Assembly (NCBI GenBank): GCA_944391275.1
Contig: CALXSZ010000004.1
Span: 1-10,141, forward strand
Direction: 5' to 3'
DNA length: 10,141 bases
From: an uncultured Syntrophomonadaceae bacterium
GTDB lineage: Bacteria; Bacillota; Syntrophomonadia; Syntrophomonadales; Syntrophomonadaceae
A program made the translations under genes and the position numbers. The notes beneath the pieces were generated by a model. It did no database searches. It was given only the letters and a program-made list of their open reading frames with translations, and was not told the DNA's origin. This document shows, in pieces, positions 1 to 5,884 of the stretch (the stretch's first letter is position 1; each line of letters begins with the position of its first letter).

Positions 1-170
1 TTTGCCGTTAAATCAACGTTTATTCCCACAGCAACCGGCGAAGCCCATTCTTCACTTGCAACGGGGAAGAAATTCCCTCTTTCCACGGCTATTGACTGGA
101 ATTTTTCCGGACCCCCACCCGGTAACGCTCGATTTGATAAAAGATTTCCAAACACACTTTCACCCTTCAT
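1..170 (-). CDS. Hypothetical protein, 5' part only (runs off left edge)
   Basis: A leftward reading frame starts at the ATG at 170-168 and stays open for 56 codons to the window edge. Just upstream is AGGGA, about 8 bases from the ATG, plus a closer GAGGA, so a ribosome binding site is well supplied. Codons are strongly G-first (GGT, GAA, GTG, GCG, GTT, GCA, GAT), as in real coding sequence. The protein begins MKGESVFGNLLSNRALPGGG and later reads SPVAVGINVDLTA; there is no signal peptide or membrane segment in the visible part. I do not recognise the family. Two rightward frames are also open across this stretch but lack a start context. The gene lies downstream of the terminator at 523-558, so it is probably its own transcription unit with a long leader. 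Confidence 0.62.
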   Translation of the reverse strand, partial: MKGESVFGNLLSNRALPGGGPEKFQSIAVERGNFFPVASEEWASPVAVGINVDLTA

Positions 171-522
171 TCCTCTATCTCCCTATACAAATTTTTCCCT
201 ATACAAATTTCAAACCAAAAACGGCAGAATTTCCCATTCACTTTATTCAGATAGAAAATTCCATCCTTATTGGATTTTTCCTTCTTCTCAATTATGAAAA
301 ATTATCCAAAATTGTTTAAAAAACCCATTTTTTAAGACGTTTTTCCACGTCATCCTACAAAATTTTTCATGATCCATCCTTTTACTCGATATTGCGCGAT
401 AAAAAGGGTTTTTCTCCCCGGTCGTTTCTCTCCAAAAAGAGATGACCATTCATCCTTTTTGATTGCAAAAAAATACGCTTAAAAGCCAAGCGCTTTCCAA
501 AACTCTTTTTGGTTTAAGACAC
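171..522. other. Intergenic leader region with hairpins and a short duplication
   Basis: This gap separates the terminator of the murA operon from the left-edge gene. It is A/T rich and holds several structures: a 16-base direct duplication (181-210), an A/T hairpin TTAAAAAA-CCCA-TTTTTTAA (316-335), an adjoining GACGT/ACGTC hairpin (336-351), and a larger hairpin at 434-460 (AAAAAG, one bulged A, GATGA, loop CCAT, TCATC, CTTTTT). A copy of TGCAAAAAAAT lies at 464-474. On the minus strand a 53-codon ORF (449 to 288) is open, but its SD and ATG lie inside the 434-460 hairpin, and I do not call it a gene. I see no convincing -35/-10 pair. Confidence 0.5.
181..210. repeat. 16-base direct tandem duplication
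   Basis: CCCTATACAAATTT occurs at 181-194 and again at 197-210, a period of 16 with two linking T bases. Read on the minus strand each copy is AAATTTGTATAGGG, and the copy nearer the left-edge gene supplies the AGGGA of its ribosome binding site. So the duplication repeats an SD-like segment just upstream of a start codon. Confidence 0.85.
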
Positions 523-558
523 AAAAAAACCGTACCCTTTTAGAAAAAGGTACGGTTT
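523..558 (-). terminator. Rho-independent terminator of the murA operon
   Basis: AAACCGTACC (527-536) pairs perfectly with GGTACGGTTT (549-558), and the inner T538-541/A545-548 can extend the stem. On the minus strand the hairpin is followed by seven T residues (complement of A523-529). It begins about 38 bases past the stop codon of the membrane protein gene ending at 597, so it closes the leftward operon. Confidence 0.9.
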
Positions 559-596
559 GCATTCCTATATGTATTTTATTTGGTTTTTGTCAAAAA

Positions 597-1154
597 TTAG
601 ACCGCATACAACATTAGGCCAATCACCGGCAACAGTAAAAGCAGCAATAAATAGCCAATTAAGACTCCCAATGCGATCCCTCGTTTCCCTTGCTTATCCA
701 AACGGATCTGCATGCCCGAAAAGATCAACAGCGGTCCAAAAATGGCTAAGAACATGTATTCCGGCCAATAAACCGGCAGTTGCAGTATGGATAAAAGGGG
801 AACGAACGGCAACGCCAGACCTTGTAAAGGATAAAAAAAACCGGCCCCACCCAATCCTTCTCCAACCAGAGAAAAAATAGCCGCCCCGAGGGCCGCCACG
901 CCTGCTAAAAAGGTTGGCCACGCTACCGAAATGAAATTTTTCCCCTGCGTATGTAAACTCCGTAGCCGATACCCGACTAAGAAATACACCATTCCGCTCA
1001 ACCAGGGGATCAGCAGCGCCAGCATACGCTGGAGCATCGCTTGATCCGGACAAGCTTCCGCAATGGCTCCTTGACCGTTCCATCCGATGGCCCAGTAGGC
1101 GAATCCGGCGAAAAGGATCTGTATCCCCGCAGCCCATATTCCATTTACCAGCAT
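597..1154 (-). CDS. Uncharacterised multi-pass membrane protein (185 aa)
   Basis: The product is very hydrophobic, with about five or six likely membrane segments (roughly residues 3-25, 44-61, 75-96, 104-125, 132-148 and 158-184). Charged connecting loops include RLRSLHTQGK and RLDKQGKRG, the latter positioned like a cytoplasmic loop before the last helix. I recognise no catalytic motif or family. The start is the ATG at 1154-1152, preceded by GAAGGAGGA about 6 bases away, an excellent SD. It starts 29 bases after the rlmH stop and ends just before a strong terminator, so it is the last gene of the metallopeptidase-murA-rlmH operon. A 155-codon ORF overlaps it in another frame but reads as an Arg/Gly-rich shadow. 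Function is unknown; being cotranscribed with envelope genes is the only hint. Confidence 0.82.
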   Translation of the reverse strand: MLVNGIWAAGIQILFAGFAYWAIGWNGQGAIAEACPDQAMLQRMLALLIPWLSGMVYFLVGYRLRSLHTQGKNFISVAWPTFLAGVAALGAAIFSLVGEGLGGAGFFYPLQGLALPFVPLLSILQLPVYWPEYMFLAIFGPLLIFSGMQIRLDKQGKRGIALGVLIGYLLLLLLLPVIGLMLYAV

Positions 1155-1183
1155 GACTCATCCTCCTTCATCCGATATTCGGT

Positions 1184-1663
1184 CTATTTATGATAAGGTT
1201 CTCCACGCAAAATGCGAAAGCCCCGGTACATCTGTTCACTTAAAATCAGCGCGGCCAACTGATGAGGAAATGTCATCGGGGAAAAGGAAATCCGTTCGTT
1301 CGCCCGACGGCGGACGGCCTCATCCAGTCCAAACGAAGAACCAATAATCAAGTTCACGCGCGGTCGGCCGCTTTCGTTCCATCCTCGGATTTTATCCGCC
1401 CATTCTTCCGACGACATGGATTTTCCGTGTACATCCAACACCACGTTCCATTCGTCGTCTTGGATCAAATGCAGAATTTTCAGGCCTTCGCGCCGCAGGA
1501 CTTGATCAATTTCCCCTTGAGAAGCTTTGGGCGGTAAGGGTTGATCGAGTCCCTCCACCCATTCAAATTGGCCGTACGCGCGCAGACGCTTCATATATTC
1601 TTGAACGCCCGCCTTGTAAAAGGGTTCCGTTAATTTTCCTACAGATATTATGCGAAACTTCAT
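1184..1663 (-). CDS. rlmH: 23S rRNA (pseudouridine1915-N3)-methyltransferase RlmH
   Basis: RlmH methylates pseudouridine 1915 in helix 69 of 23S rRNA, using S-adenosylmethionine, in the assembled cytoplasmic ribosome. The 159-residue length is normal for this small SPOUT (trefoil-knot) family. Visible family features are the N-terminal MKFRIISVGKL, LDVHGKSMSSEEWA near 76-89, the cofactor-knot segment NLIIGSSFGLDEAV at 104-117, and the C-terminal block from FPHQLAALILSEQMYRGFRI to the diagnostic end EPYHK. The ATG (1663-1661) directly abuts the TAG of murA with no spacer. GAGGC inside the murA tail, about 8 bases upstream, can serve as SD, so translation is probably coupled. It is the third gene of the operon. 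Identification is firm from the family motifs. Confidence 0.97.
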   Translation of the reverse strand: MKFRIISVGKLTEPFYKAGVQEYMKRLRAYGQFEWVEGLDQPLPPKASQGEIDQVLRREGLKILHLIQDDEWNVVLDVHGKSMSSEEWADKIRGWNESGRPRVNLIIGSSFGLDEAVRRRANERISFSPMTFPHQLAALILSEQMYRGFRILRGEPYHK

Positions 1664-2926
1664 CTAAAACGCCTCAATTTCCGCTCCTAACCCCCGGAAT
1701 TTTTCTACGACGGACTCATATCCCCGAAAAATATGTACTGCGTCTTCAATAATGGTTTCTCCTTCCGCAGCACATCCTGCAACAATTAGCGCGGCGCCCG
1801 CCCGCAAATCCGTTGCTCTTACGTTCGCGCCGTGCAAAACAGGACGTCCCTCTATTACCGCTAAATGTGAATCCGCCTTAATCTGCGCGCCCATACGACG
1901 TAATTCGTCAATAATCCGAAAACGATTTTCAAAAACATTTTCCACCACCATGCTGGTCCCCGGTGTTTTTGCCAATAACGCCAGCATTTGTGATTGCATG
2001 TCCGTCGGAAATCCCGGATACGGCATGGTCTTAATATCTACCGGGCGCAGCGGGTCCTGGGCATAAACCAAAAGATTCCCATGGTCCAGTTCTTGAATGA
2101 TAACGCCCATTTCACGCAGTTTAGCAATGACCGGATGCAGATGCTGCGGAATCACGTTTTCAATCATGATCTCTCCACCGGTGGCCGCTGCCGCCAACAT
2201 GTAGGTTCCCGCTTCAATACGGTCCGGAATGGCCGCGTAACGCACGGCTTTTAATTCCGAAACGCCAGTAATGCGGATCACATCCGTGCCTGCTCCGCGA
2301 ACCGACGCGCCCATGGCATTTAAAAAACTCGCCAAATTTACGATTTCGGGTTCCTTCGCCGCATTTTCAATCATGGATTCCCCCGGCGTCATGCACGCCA
2401 TCATCATGATATTTTCTGTCGCTCCCACACTTGGGAAATCCAAATAAACCGCTGCGCCGTGGTAATTTTTCCGTTCCGCACAAATTCGGTTCCGCTTAAT
2501 CGAAACAGTCGCGCCTAACGCTTGTACCCCTTTAATGTGTAAATCCATTGGACGCAGTCCAATATCGCACCCGCCTGGCATGGAAATAGCGGCTTCCGGC
2601 TGACGGGCCAACATGGATCCCAATAATAGATTGGAGGCCCGTAATTTTCTGGTTAATTCCTGCGGCGCCTGAATGGTAAGCGCTTCATCCGGCGCCTGGA
2701 TCGACAAGCTGCGATCTTCTTTCCACCGCACTTGAACGCCCATCTTTTGGAGAATTTGAATCAGCACCTGTACGTCTTCAATATATGGAACCTGTTCTAA
2801 AACGGTTTCTCCTTTCGCCATAATACTGGCTGCAATCAATACCAGCGCGGCGTTTTTCGCCCCGCTAATACTTACTTTCCCTCTTAATGGGACGCCTCCT
2901 TTAATGCGTAATCGGTTGCTTTTCAA
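1664..2926 (-). CDS. murA: UDP-N-acetylglucosamine 1-carboxyvinyltransferase MurA
   Basis: MurA transfers enolpyruvate from PEP to UDP-GlcNAc, the first committed step of peptidoglycan synthesis, in the cytoplasm, and is the fosfomycin target. The 420-residue length fits. Residues matching known E. coli active-site positions are Lys24 in SGAKNAA (E. coli K22), Cys120 in PGGCDIGLRP (C115, the fosfomycin-alkylated residue), Arg125 (R120), Asp309 in PGFPTDMQ (D305), Arg375 in ATDLRAG and Arg401 in HIFRGYE (R397). With Cys rather than Asp at the key position, it should be fosfomycin-sensitive by family knowledge. The start is TTG (2926-2924), 26 bases inside the upstream metallopeptidase gene; no ATG or GTG in frame fits the N-terminus. 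An AAAGGAGG falls just after the metallopeptidase stop but is inside murA codons for K-G-G and probably is coincidental. I cannot tell whether a second murA exists elsewhere. Confidence 0.97.
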   Translation of the reverse strand: MKSNRLRIKGGVPLRGKVSISGAKNAALVLIAASIMAKGETVLEQVPYIEDVQVLIQILQKMGVQVRWKEDRSLSIQAPDEALTIQAPQELTRKLRASNLLLGSMLARQPEAAISMPGGCDIGLRPMDLHIKGVQALGATVSIKRNRICAERKNYHGAAVYLDFPSVGATENIMMMACMTPGESMIENAAKEPEIVNLASFLNAMGASVRGAGTDVIRITGVSELKAVRYAAIPDRIEAGTYMLAAAATGGEIMIENVIPQHLHPVIAKLREMGVIIQELDHGNLLVYAQDPLRPVDIKTMPYPGFPTDMQSQMLALLAKTPGTSMVVENVFENRFRIIDELRRMGAQIKADSHLAVIEGRPVLHGANVRATDLRAGAALIVAGCAAEGETIIEDAVHIFRGYESVVEKFRGLGAEIEAF

Positions 2927-3782
2927 CGCTACACCCCGTTCCCCACTCGATCTTCATCATATTTTCATAATTTCGCTGAAAATCCGCAAAATCCTGGCCT
3001 ACAACATTTTTTAACCCTTGATAAAAATCTTTTTCCTGTGCAGCCTCCTGCATAATCGCCTTTAGGCCATCCTCGGAATACATCGACTCCATCCATTCAA
3101 TGGCCTGAAGAGCCTGCCAATACACCTGACGCTGTTGTAAACGGTCAAAATTCTGGGCCATTTCCTCCAGCGAATAAAATCTTTCAATCTGTTCCGGCGG
3201 CGCCATCTGGAAATGATAGATCTTTTTTTCCATATATTGTGCAACGCCTTCTGTCCACCAACGATTATAGTGTCCTTCGGTCATTTCGTCAACTATCAAG
3301 TGCGTTAACTCATGCAGCACAGGTCCTTCGCGGTCAAAACGCAGTTGATTTTTTTCCTCTCCCATCCAAGCGGTCGGCGCTAAAATTCCGATTTTCCCAT
3401 CATAATAAGCCCCCATGGCCTGTTCATCTCTCTCCCATCCAAAACTTTCCGCCAAGCTTTCGGTATTGGGATATATGCTCAATAAAATTTTTTCTTCTCC
3501 CGTATACGGGAAACCCGCCTCCGTCAAAGCCTGGAGCGCCTTTTCCGCCGAAGCGCATACCATATACACGTCGTTTTCATCCAATTTTGTATATTCCACC
3601 CGGAAATGTTCCGTCTCCACACATAGTACCTGCGAGGAAACTCCTACACTCTGGGATTTTATTCCCCTTAAAAATTTTTGTCCATAATCCCTTATATCCG
3701 GCAGGAAAAAAACGATCAGGAACTGCGCCAAGATCAGGACGACCAACCACTCTCGGCCATTTCCGTTCAGCTTAAACCCCAT
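2901..3782 (-). CDS. Membrane-anchored HExxH metallopeptidase (peptidase MA-like)
   Basis: The 293-residue product has a short basic N-terminus, one membrane segment at about residues 13-30, then a long soluble domain likely outside the membrane. The zinc motif is HELTH (157-161, catalytic Glu158) followed by WWTEGVAQY with Glu178 as likely third ligand, the HExxH...E arrangement of gluzincin-type peptidases. The set-up resembles the peptidase MA-like group found in many Bacillota. The substrate is unknown. The ATG at 3782-3780 has a perfect AGGAGG 8 bases upstream and a -10 box at 3809-3814, so this is the first gene of its operon. Its last 26 bases overlap murA, implying translational coupling. 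The MA-like family assignment is by motif; protease activity itself is inferred from intact zinc ligands. Confidence 0.85.
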   Translation of the reverse strand: MGFKLNGNGREWLVVLILAQFLIVFFLPDIRDYGQKFLRGIKSQSVGVSSQVLCVETEHFRVEYTKLDENDVYMVCASAEKALQALTEAGFPYTGEEKILLSIYPNTESLAESFGWERDEQAMGAYYDGKIGILAPTAWMGEEKNQLRFDREGPVLHELTHLIVDEMTEGHYNRWWTEGVAQYMEKKIYHFQMAPPEQIERFYSLEEMAQNFDRLQQRQVYWQALQAIEWMESMYSEDGLKAIMQEAAQEKDFYQGLKNVVGQDFADFQRNYENMMKIEWGTGCSVEKQPITH

Positions 3783-4047
3783 CGTTTATCCCTCCTCTCC
3801 ACACATCCATTATACAATGAATTGCTTGCTAGAAAGGAAAACAAATTCTGGATTTTCTGCCTTTTTACCGCTTGTAAGCCGTATATTTCCTTTCGGGTTC
3901 ATTTATGCCAATAAAACCGCTCGCTTTGTCTCTATATTAAGGTAGGCTCGCGCATAAGAAACCGGGTATCTACAGGATGAAAAGATTTTTTTGCAATTTT
4001 TCCATGCGCCGCTAATAAACCCGATTTCTCTATCAGAATATATAAAA
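3783..4047. other. Intergenic promoter/leader region of the metallopeptidase-murA operon
   Basis: This gap lies between the terminator of the M23 gene and the metallopeptidase start. It holds the -10 box and SD of the operon at its left end. Further right are a TGCAAAAAAAT motif (minus strand, 3985-3995) and a long-range inverted repeat, AGAAACCGGGT (3957-3967) against ACCCGATTTCT (4019-4029), pairing at 10 of 11 positions around a loop of about 51 bases. A 73-codon minus ORF (4124 to 3903) crosses the terminator hairpin and is not believed. I recognise no riboswitch class. Confidence 0.5.
3791..3814 (-). promoter_or_regulatory. Promoter -10 box and SD of the metallopeptidase-murA operon
   Basis: On the minus strand TATAAT lies at 3814-3809, preceded directly by TTG. 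Transcription should start near 3802, leaving a short leader with AGGAGG (3796-3791) 8 bases before the ATG at 3782. No good -35 box is visible at 16-18 bases upstream (CTTTCT/CCTTTC region), so an activator or weak promoter is possible. Confidence 0.6.
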
Positions 4048-4084
4048 CAGGATGTGAAACGAGCATTCCTCTTTTCACATCCTG
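4048..4084 (-). terminator. Rho-independent terminator after the M23 peptidase gene
   Basis: CAGGATGTGAAA (4048-4059) pairs perfectly with TTTCACATCCTG (4073-4084); three further inner pairs (GAG/CTC) close a CATTC loop. On the minus strand the stem is followed by TTTTATATATT. It lies 43 bases past the stop codon at 4127. On the plus strand it is followed by CACGTATTTTT, so weak two-way function is possible, but no rightward gene reads into it. Confidence 0.85.
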
Positions 4085-4126
4085 CACGTATTTTTCTGGC
4101 TACCCCTCCGAAACCCTTCATCAACC

Positions 4127-5800
4127 TTACAGATAAGCGAAAGGATTCACAAACGCGCCGTTCACAAGCACCTCAAAGTGCAGATGAGGCCCGGTACTGT
4201 TTCCGGTGTTCCCCATCGAGGCAATCGTTTCTCCTGCTTTCACGCTCTGTCCCGTTGATACAAAAATTTCATTGCAATGCGCATATCGGGTAACAATCCC
4301 GTTGAGATGGTCCACGACCACATAATTTCCATAGCTGTAATTCGAATAATGCACGTAGGTAACAATTCCATCGCCGGCCGATACGATACTGGTTCCAATC
4401 CGATTGGCGATATCAATGCCCGTATGACGGCCAAAATATTGGGTAATAGTCCCTTGGGTCGGATACGTTAAGCGAACGCCGCCGGCATATACCCCAGCGC
4501 TTTGTGTAATTCCCCGCGAAGCTAACGTTACTTGGTTGCCCCGCACGACAATCCGGTTTTTAGCTTCCTTGGTTACGGTCTCGCCGGTGACGACTTCTTC
4601 CGTCGTGACGCCGTTCACTCGGGTCGCCGTATAGGAAACGACTTTTTCTCCGTTTTCCCCTTCTTGAGTAATCTTGATACCGTTTACGCTGTTATCTTCT
4701 TTTAATTCCGTTTCAAACGGAATGGATTCGGTTTCCTGACGTTCAACCGTTGCTACTACAGAGATTAACGGTTCCGATTTCGACAGAATCAATTCCTGCC
4801 CAATAGATAAAATAGCGTTTTCATTAATTTGATTGACCGTAGTAATATTATCTACATACATGTCATTTTCGCGCGCAATCGTCCATAACGTATCCCCGCT
4901 TTCCACGGTGTAGATAACCGGTTTTTCCTCTCCCAAACGAATAAATTCCAACGCCGCGTCCGCCGATTTCAAATTCCGGACCGCTACTTGGCATTCTTCA
5001 ATCTGCACGTCTTCTTTTAAGACCAGGTCTTTTAAAACCTCGCCCTCTGCCACCGTAGCGCCTGTGGTTTTGAGCGTCTCTAAAACCGTTTCGGCAGTCT
5101 GCCGATCCGGCACATAAACTTTTGGCGTTCCGTCAACCGTGATCGCCACAGCATTTACCCGGCCACCTAACTTTTCCTCTAAACAAGTCTGAATCTGTTC
5201 TTCGGAATATGTTTTCGAATCGCGTACCAACGATCTTTCTACCTGAACCTCCGAAAGCAAATCCACCTCAACGCCCAAATCCTTCTTCAAATTCGTTTCC
5301 AGCTCGCCCACCGTTTCGTACACCGCTTTTTCATCCAAAACGGTAAATATCGGCTCTCCAGAGGCGGAAACGACATATCCAATCGAAAAAGCCTGACAGA
5401 AGACAAAGACCGCTAGAAGAGCCGCGCCTGAACAACCCGCGATTATGTATTTCCGATAAGGACTCGCGTAATAAACCGCGTACCCTAAGCCGTCTTTGAT
5501 CGCCCCTTTCACACTTTTTAAATGACTTTCACATGTAAGAACCCATTCTTTTTTTTCTTTCTTTTGCTGCTGCACGTCTGTATCAGACGCAGCCGTTTCT
5601 TCTTTTTTCACAATCCTCTTTTTTATCTTTTGCCAGCAGTTATCCGACTTCAGCCAATTTTTGGCCTTTTCAAGATATTTCTGCACGCTACCACCAACCT
5701 TTTTTACGACTTTGATAAAGATTTTTTTCTTTTTATTTTGTCCATTGATCCATAACCATTTTTCCTCGTTTGAACAAAATACGCCGTTATTATAGCACAA
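4127..5800 (-). CDS. Membrane-anchored M23 peptidoglycan endopeptidase with LysM and G5 domains
   Basis: Counted from the TTG at 5800 (557 residues): a Lys-rich cytoplasmic N-terminus, one membrane segment at about 119-141, an extracellular region at 142-290 with two similar alpha/beta stretches, a LysM domain at about 297-340 (YTVESGDTLWTIA...), a G5 domain at about 345-420 (VERQETESIPFETELKED), and a C-terminal M23/LytM domain. The zinc ligands are intact: His459 and Asp463 in GRHTGID, and His541 of HLH (539-541); catalytic-type His508 lies in YAHC. Such enzymes cut peptide cross-links in the wall, and LysM binds glycan. The start is uncertain: the frame has no ATG in this region. TTG 5800 has AAGGA about 7 bases upstream but overlaps a TGCTATAAT box; GTG 5686 is an alternative; a well-placed SD-ATG (5753) lies one frame away. 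It follows the histidine kinase gene by 84 bases. Confidence 0.93.
   Translation of the reverse strand: MCYNNGVFCSNEEKWLWINGQNKKKKIFIKVVKKVGGSVQKYLEKAKNWLKSDNCWQKIKKRIVKKEETAASDTDVQQQKKEKKEWVLTCESHLKSVKGAIKDGLGYAVYYASPYRKYIIAGCSGAALLAVFVFCQAFSIGYVVSASGEPIFTVLDEKAVYETVGELETNLKKDLGVEVDLLSEVQVERSLVRDSKTYSEEQIQTCLEEKLGGRVNAVAITVDGTPKVYVPDRQTAETVLETLKTTGATVAEGEVLKDLVLKEDVQIEECQVAVRNLKSADAALEFIRLGEEKPVIYTVESGDTLWTIARENDMYVDNITTVNQINENAILSIGQELILSKSEPLISVVATVERQETESIPFETELKEDNSVNGIKITQEGENGEKVVSYTATRVNGVTTEEVVTGETVTKEAKNRIVVRGNQVTLASRGITQSAGVYAGGVRLTYPTQGTITQYFGRHTGIDIANRIGTSIVSAGDGIVTYVHYSNYSYGNYVVVDHLNGIVTRYAHCNEIFVSTGQSVKAGETIASMGNTGNSTGPHLHFEVLVNGAFVNPFAYL
5789..5797 (-). promoter_or_regulatory. 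Extended -10 promoter candidate for the M23 gene
   Basis: TGCTATAAT on the minus strand matches the extended -10 consensus TGnTATAAT exactly. A transcript from it would start near 5782, downstream of the TTG candidate start and upstream of GAGGA (5767-5763) and the ATGs at 5759 and 5753. No clear -35 is visible, which extended -10 promoters tolerate. Confidence 0.5.
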
Positions 5801-5884
5801 AAAATCTTCCTTGGCTAGTTTTTTCCTCCGTAATAAAATCCTGGTAGGAAAACGTGCAAAAAAATCCTATATGCAACCCCTTTC

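Noticed and set aside
1..319. Rightward open frames at the left edge (one of 105 codons from a TTG, one open from base 1 to 294)
   Set aside because: Neither has a start context; the minus strand has ATG, SD and coding-like codon use over 1-170, and the rightward products are Phe/Pro-rich low-complexity strings.
694..1161. 155-codon minus ORF overlapping the membrane protein
   Set aside because: It shares the SD region, but its Arg/Gly/Ser-rich product looks like an out-of-frame shadow; the ORF ending at 597 has coherent membrane segments.
2890..2900. AAAGGAGG then ATT as an alternative MurA start
   Set aside because: An ATT start there would cut off residues aligned with the MurA N-terminus (I-x-GG-x-L); the TTG at 2926 gives the full family start.
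3903..4124. 73-codon minus ORF between the M23 and metallopeptidase genes
   Set aside because: It runs straight through the strong terminator hairpin at 4048-4084, has a Cys/Arg-rich composition, and its weak start region is only the tail of the M23 gene.
5801..5884. Terminator between the kinase and M23 genes
   Set aside because: Only a 4-base stem (TCCT-ACC-AGGA) followed by TTTTATT is visible, too weak to call.
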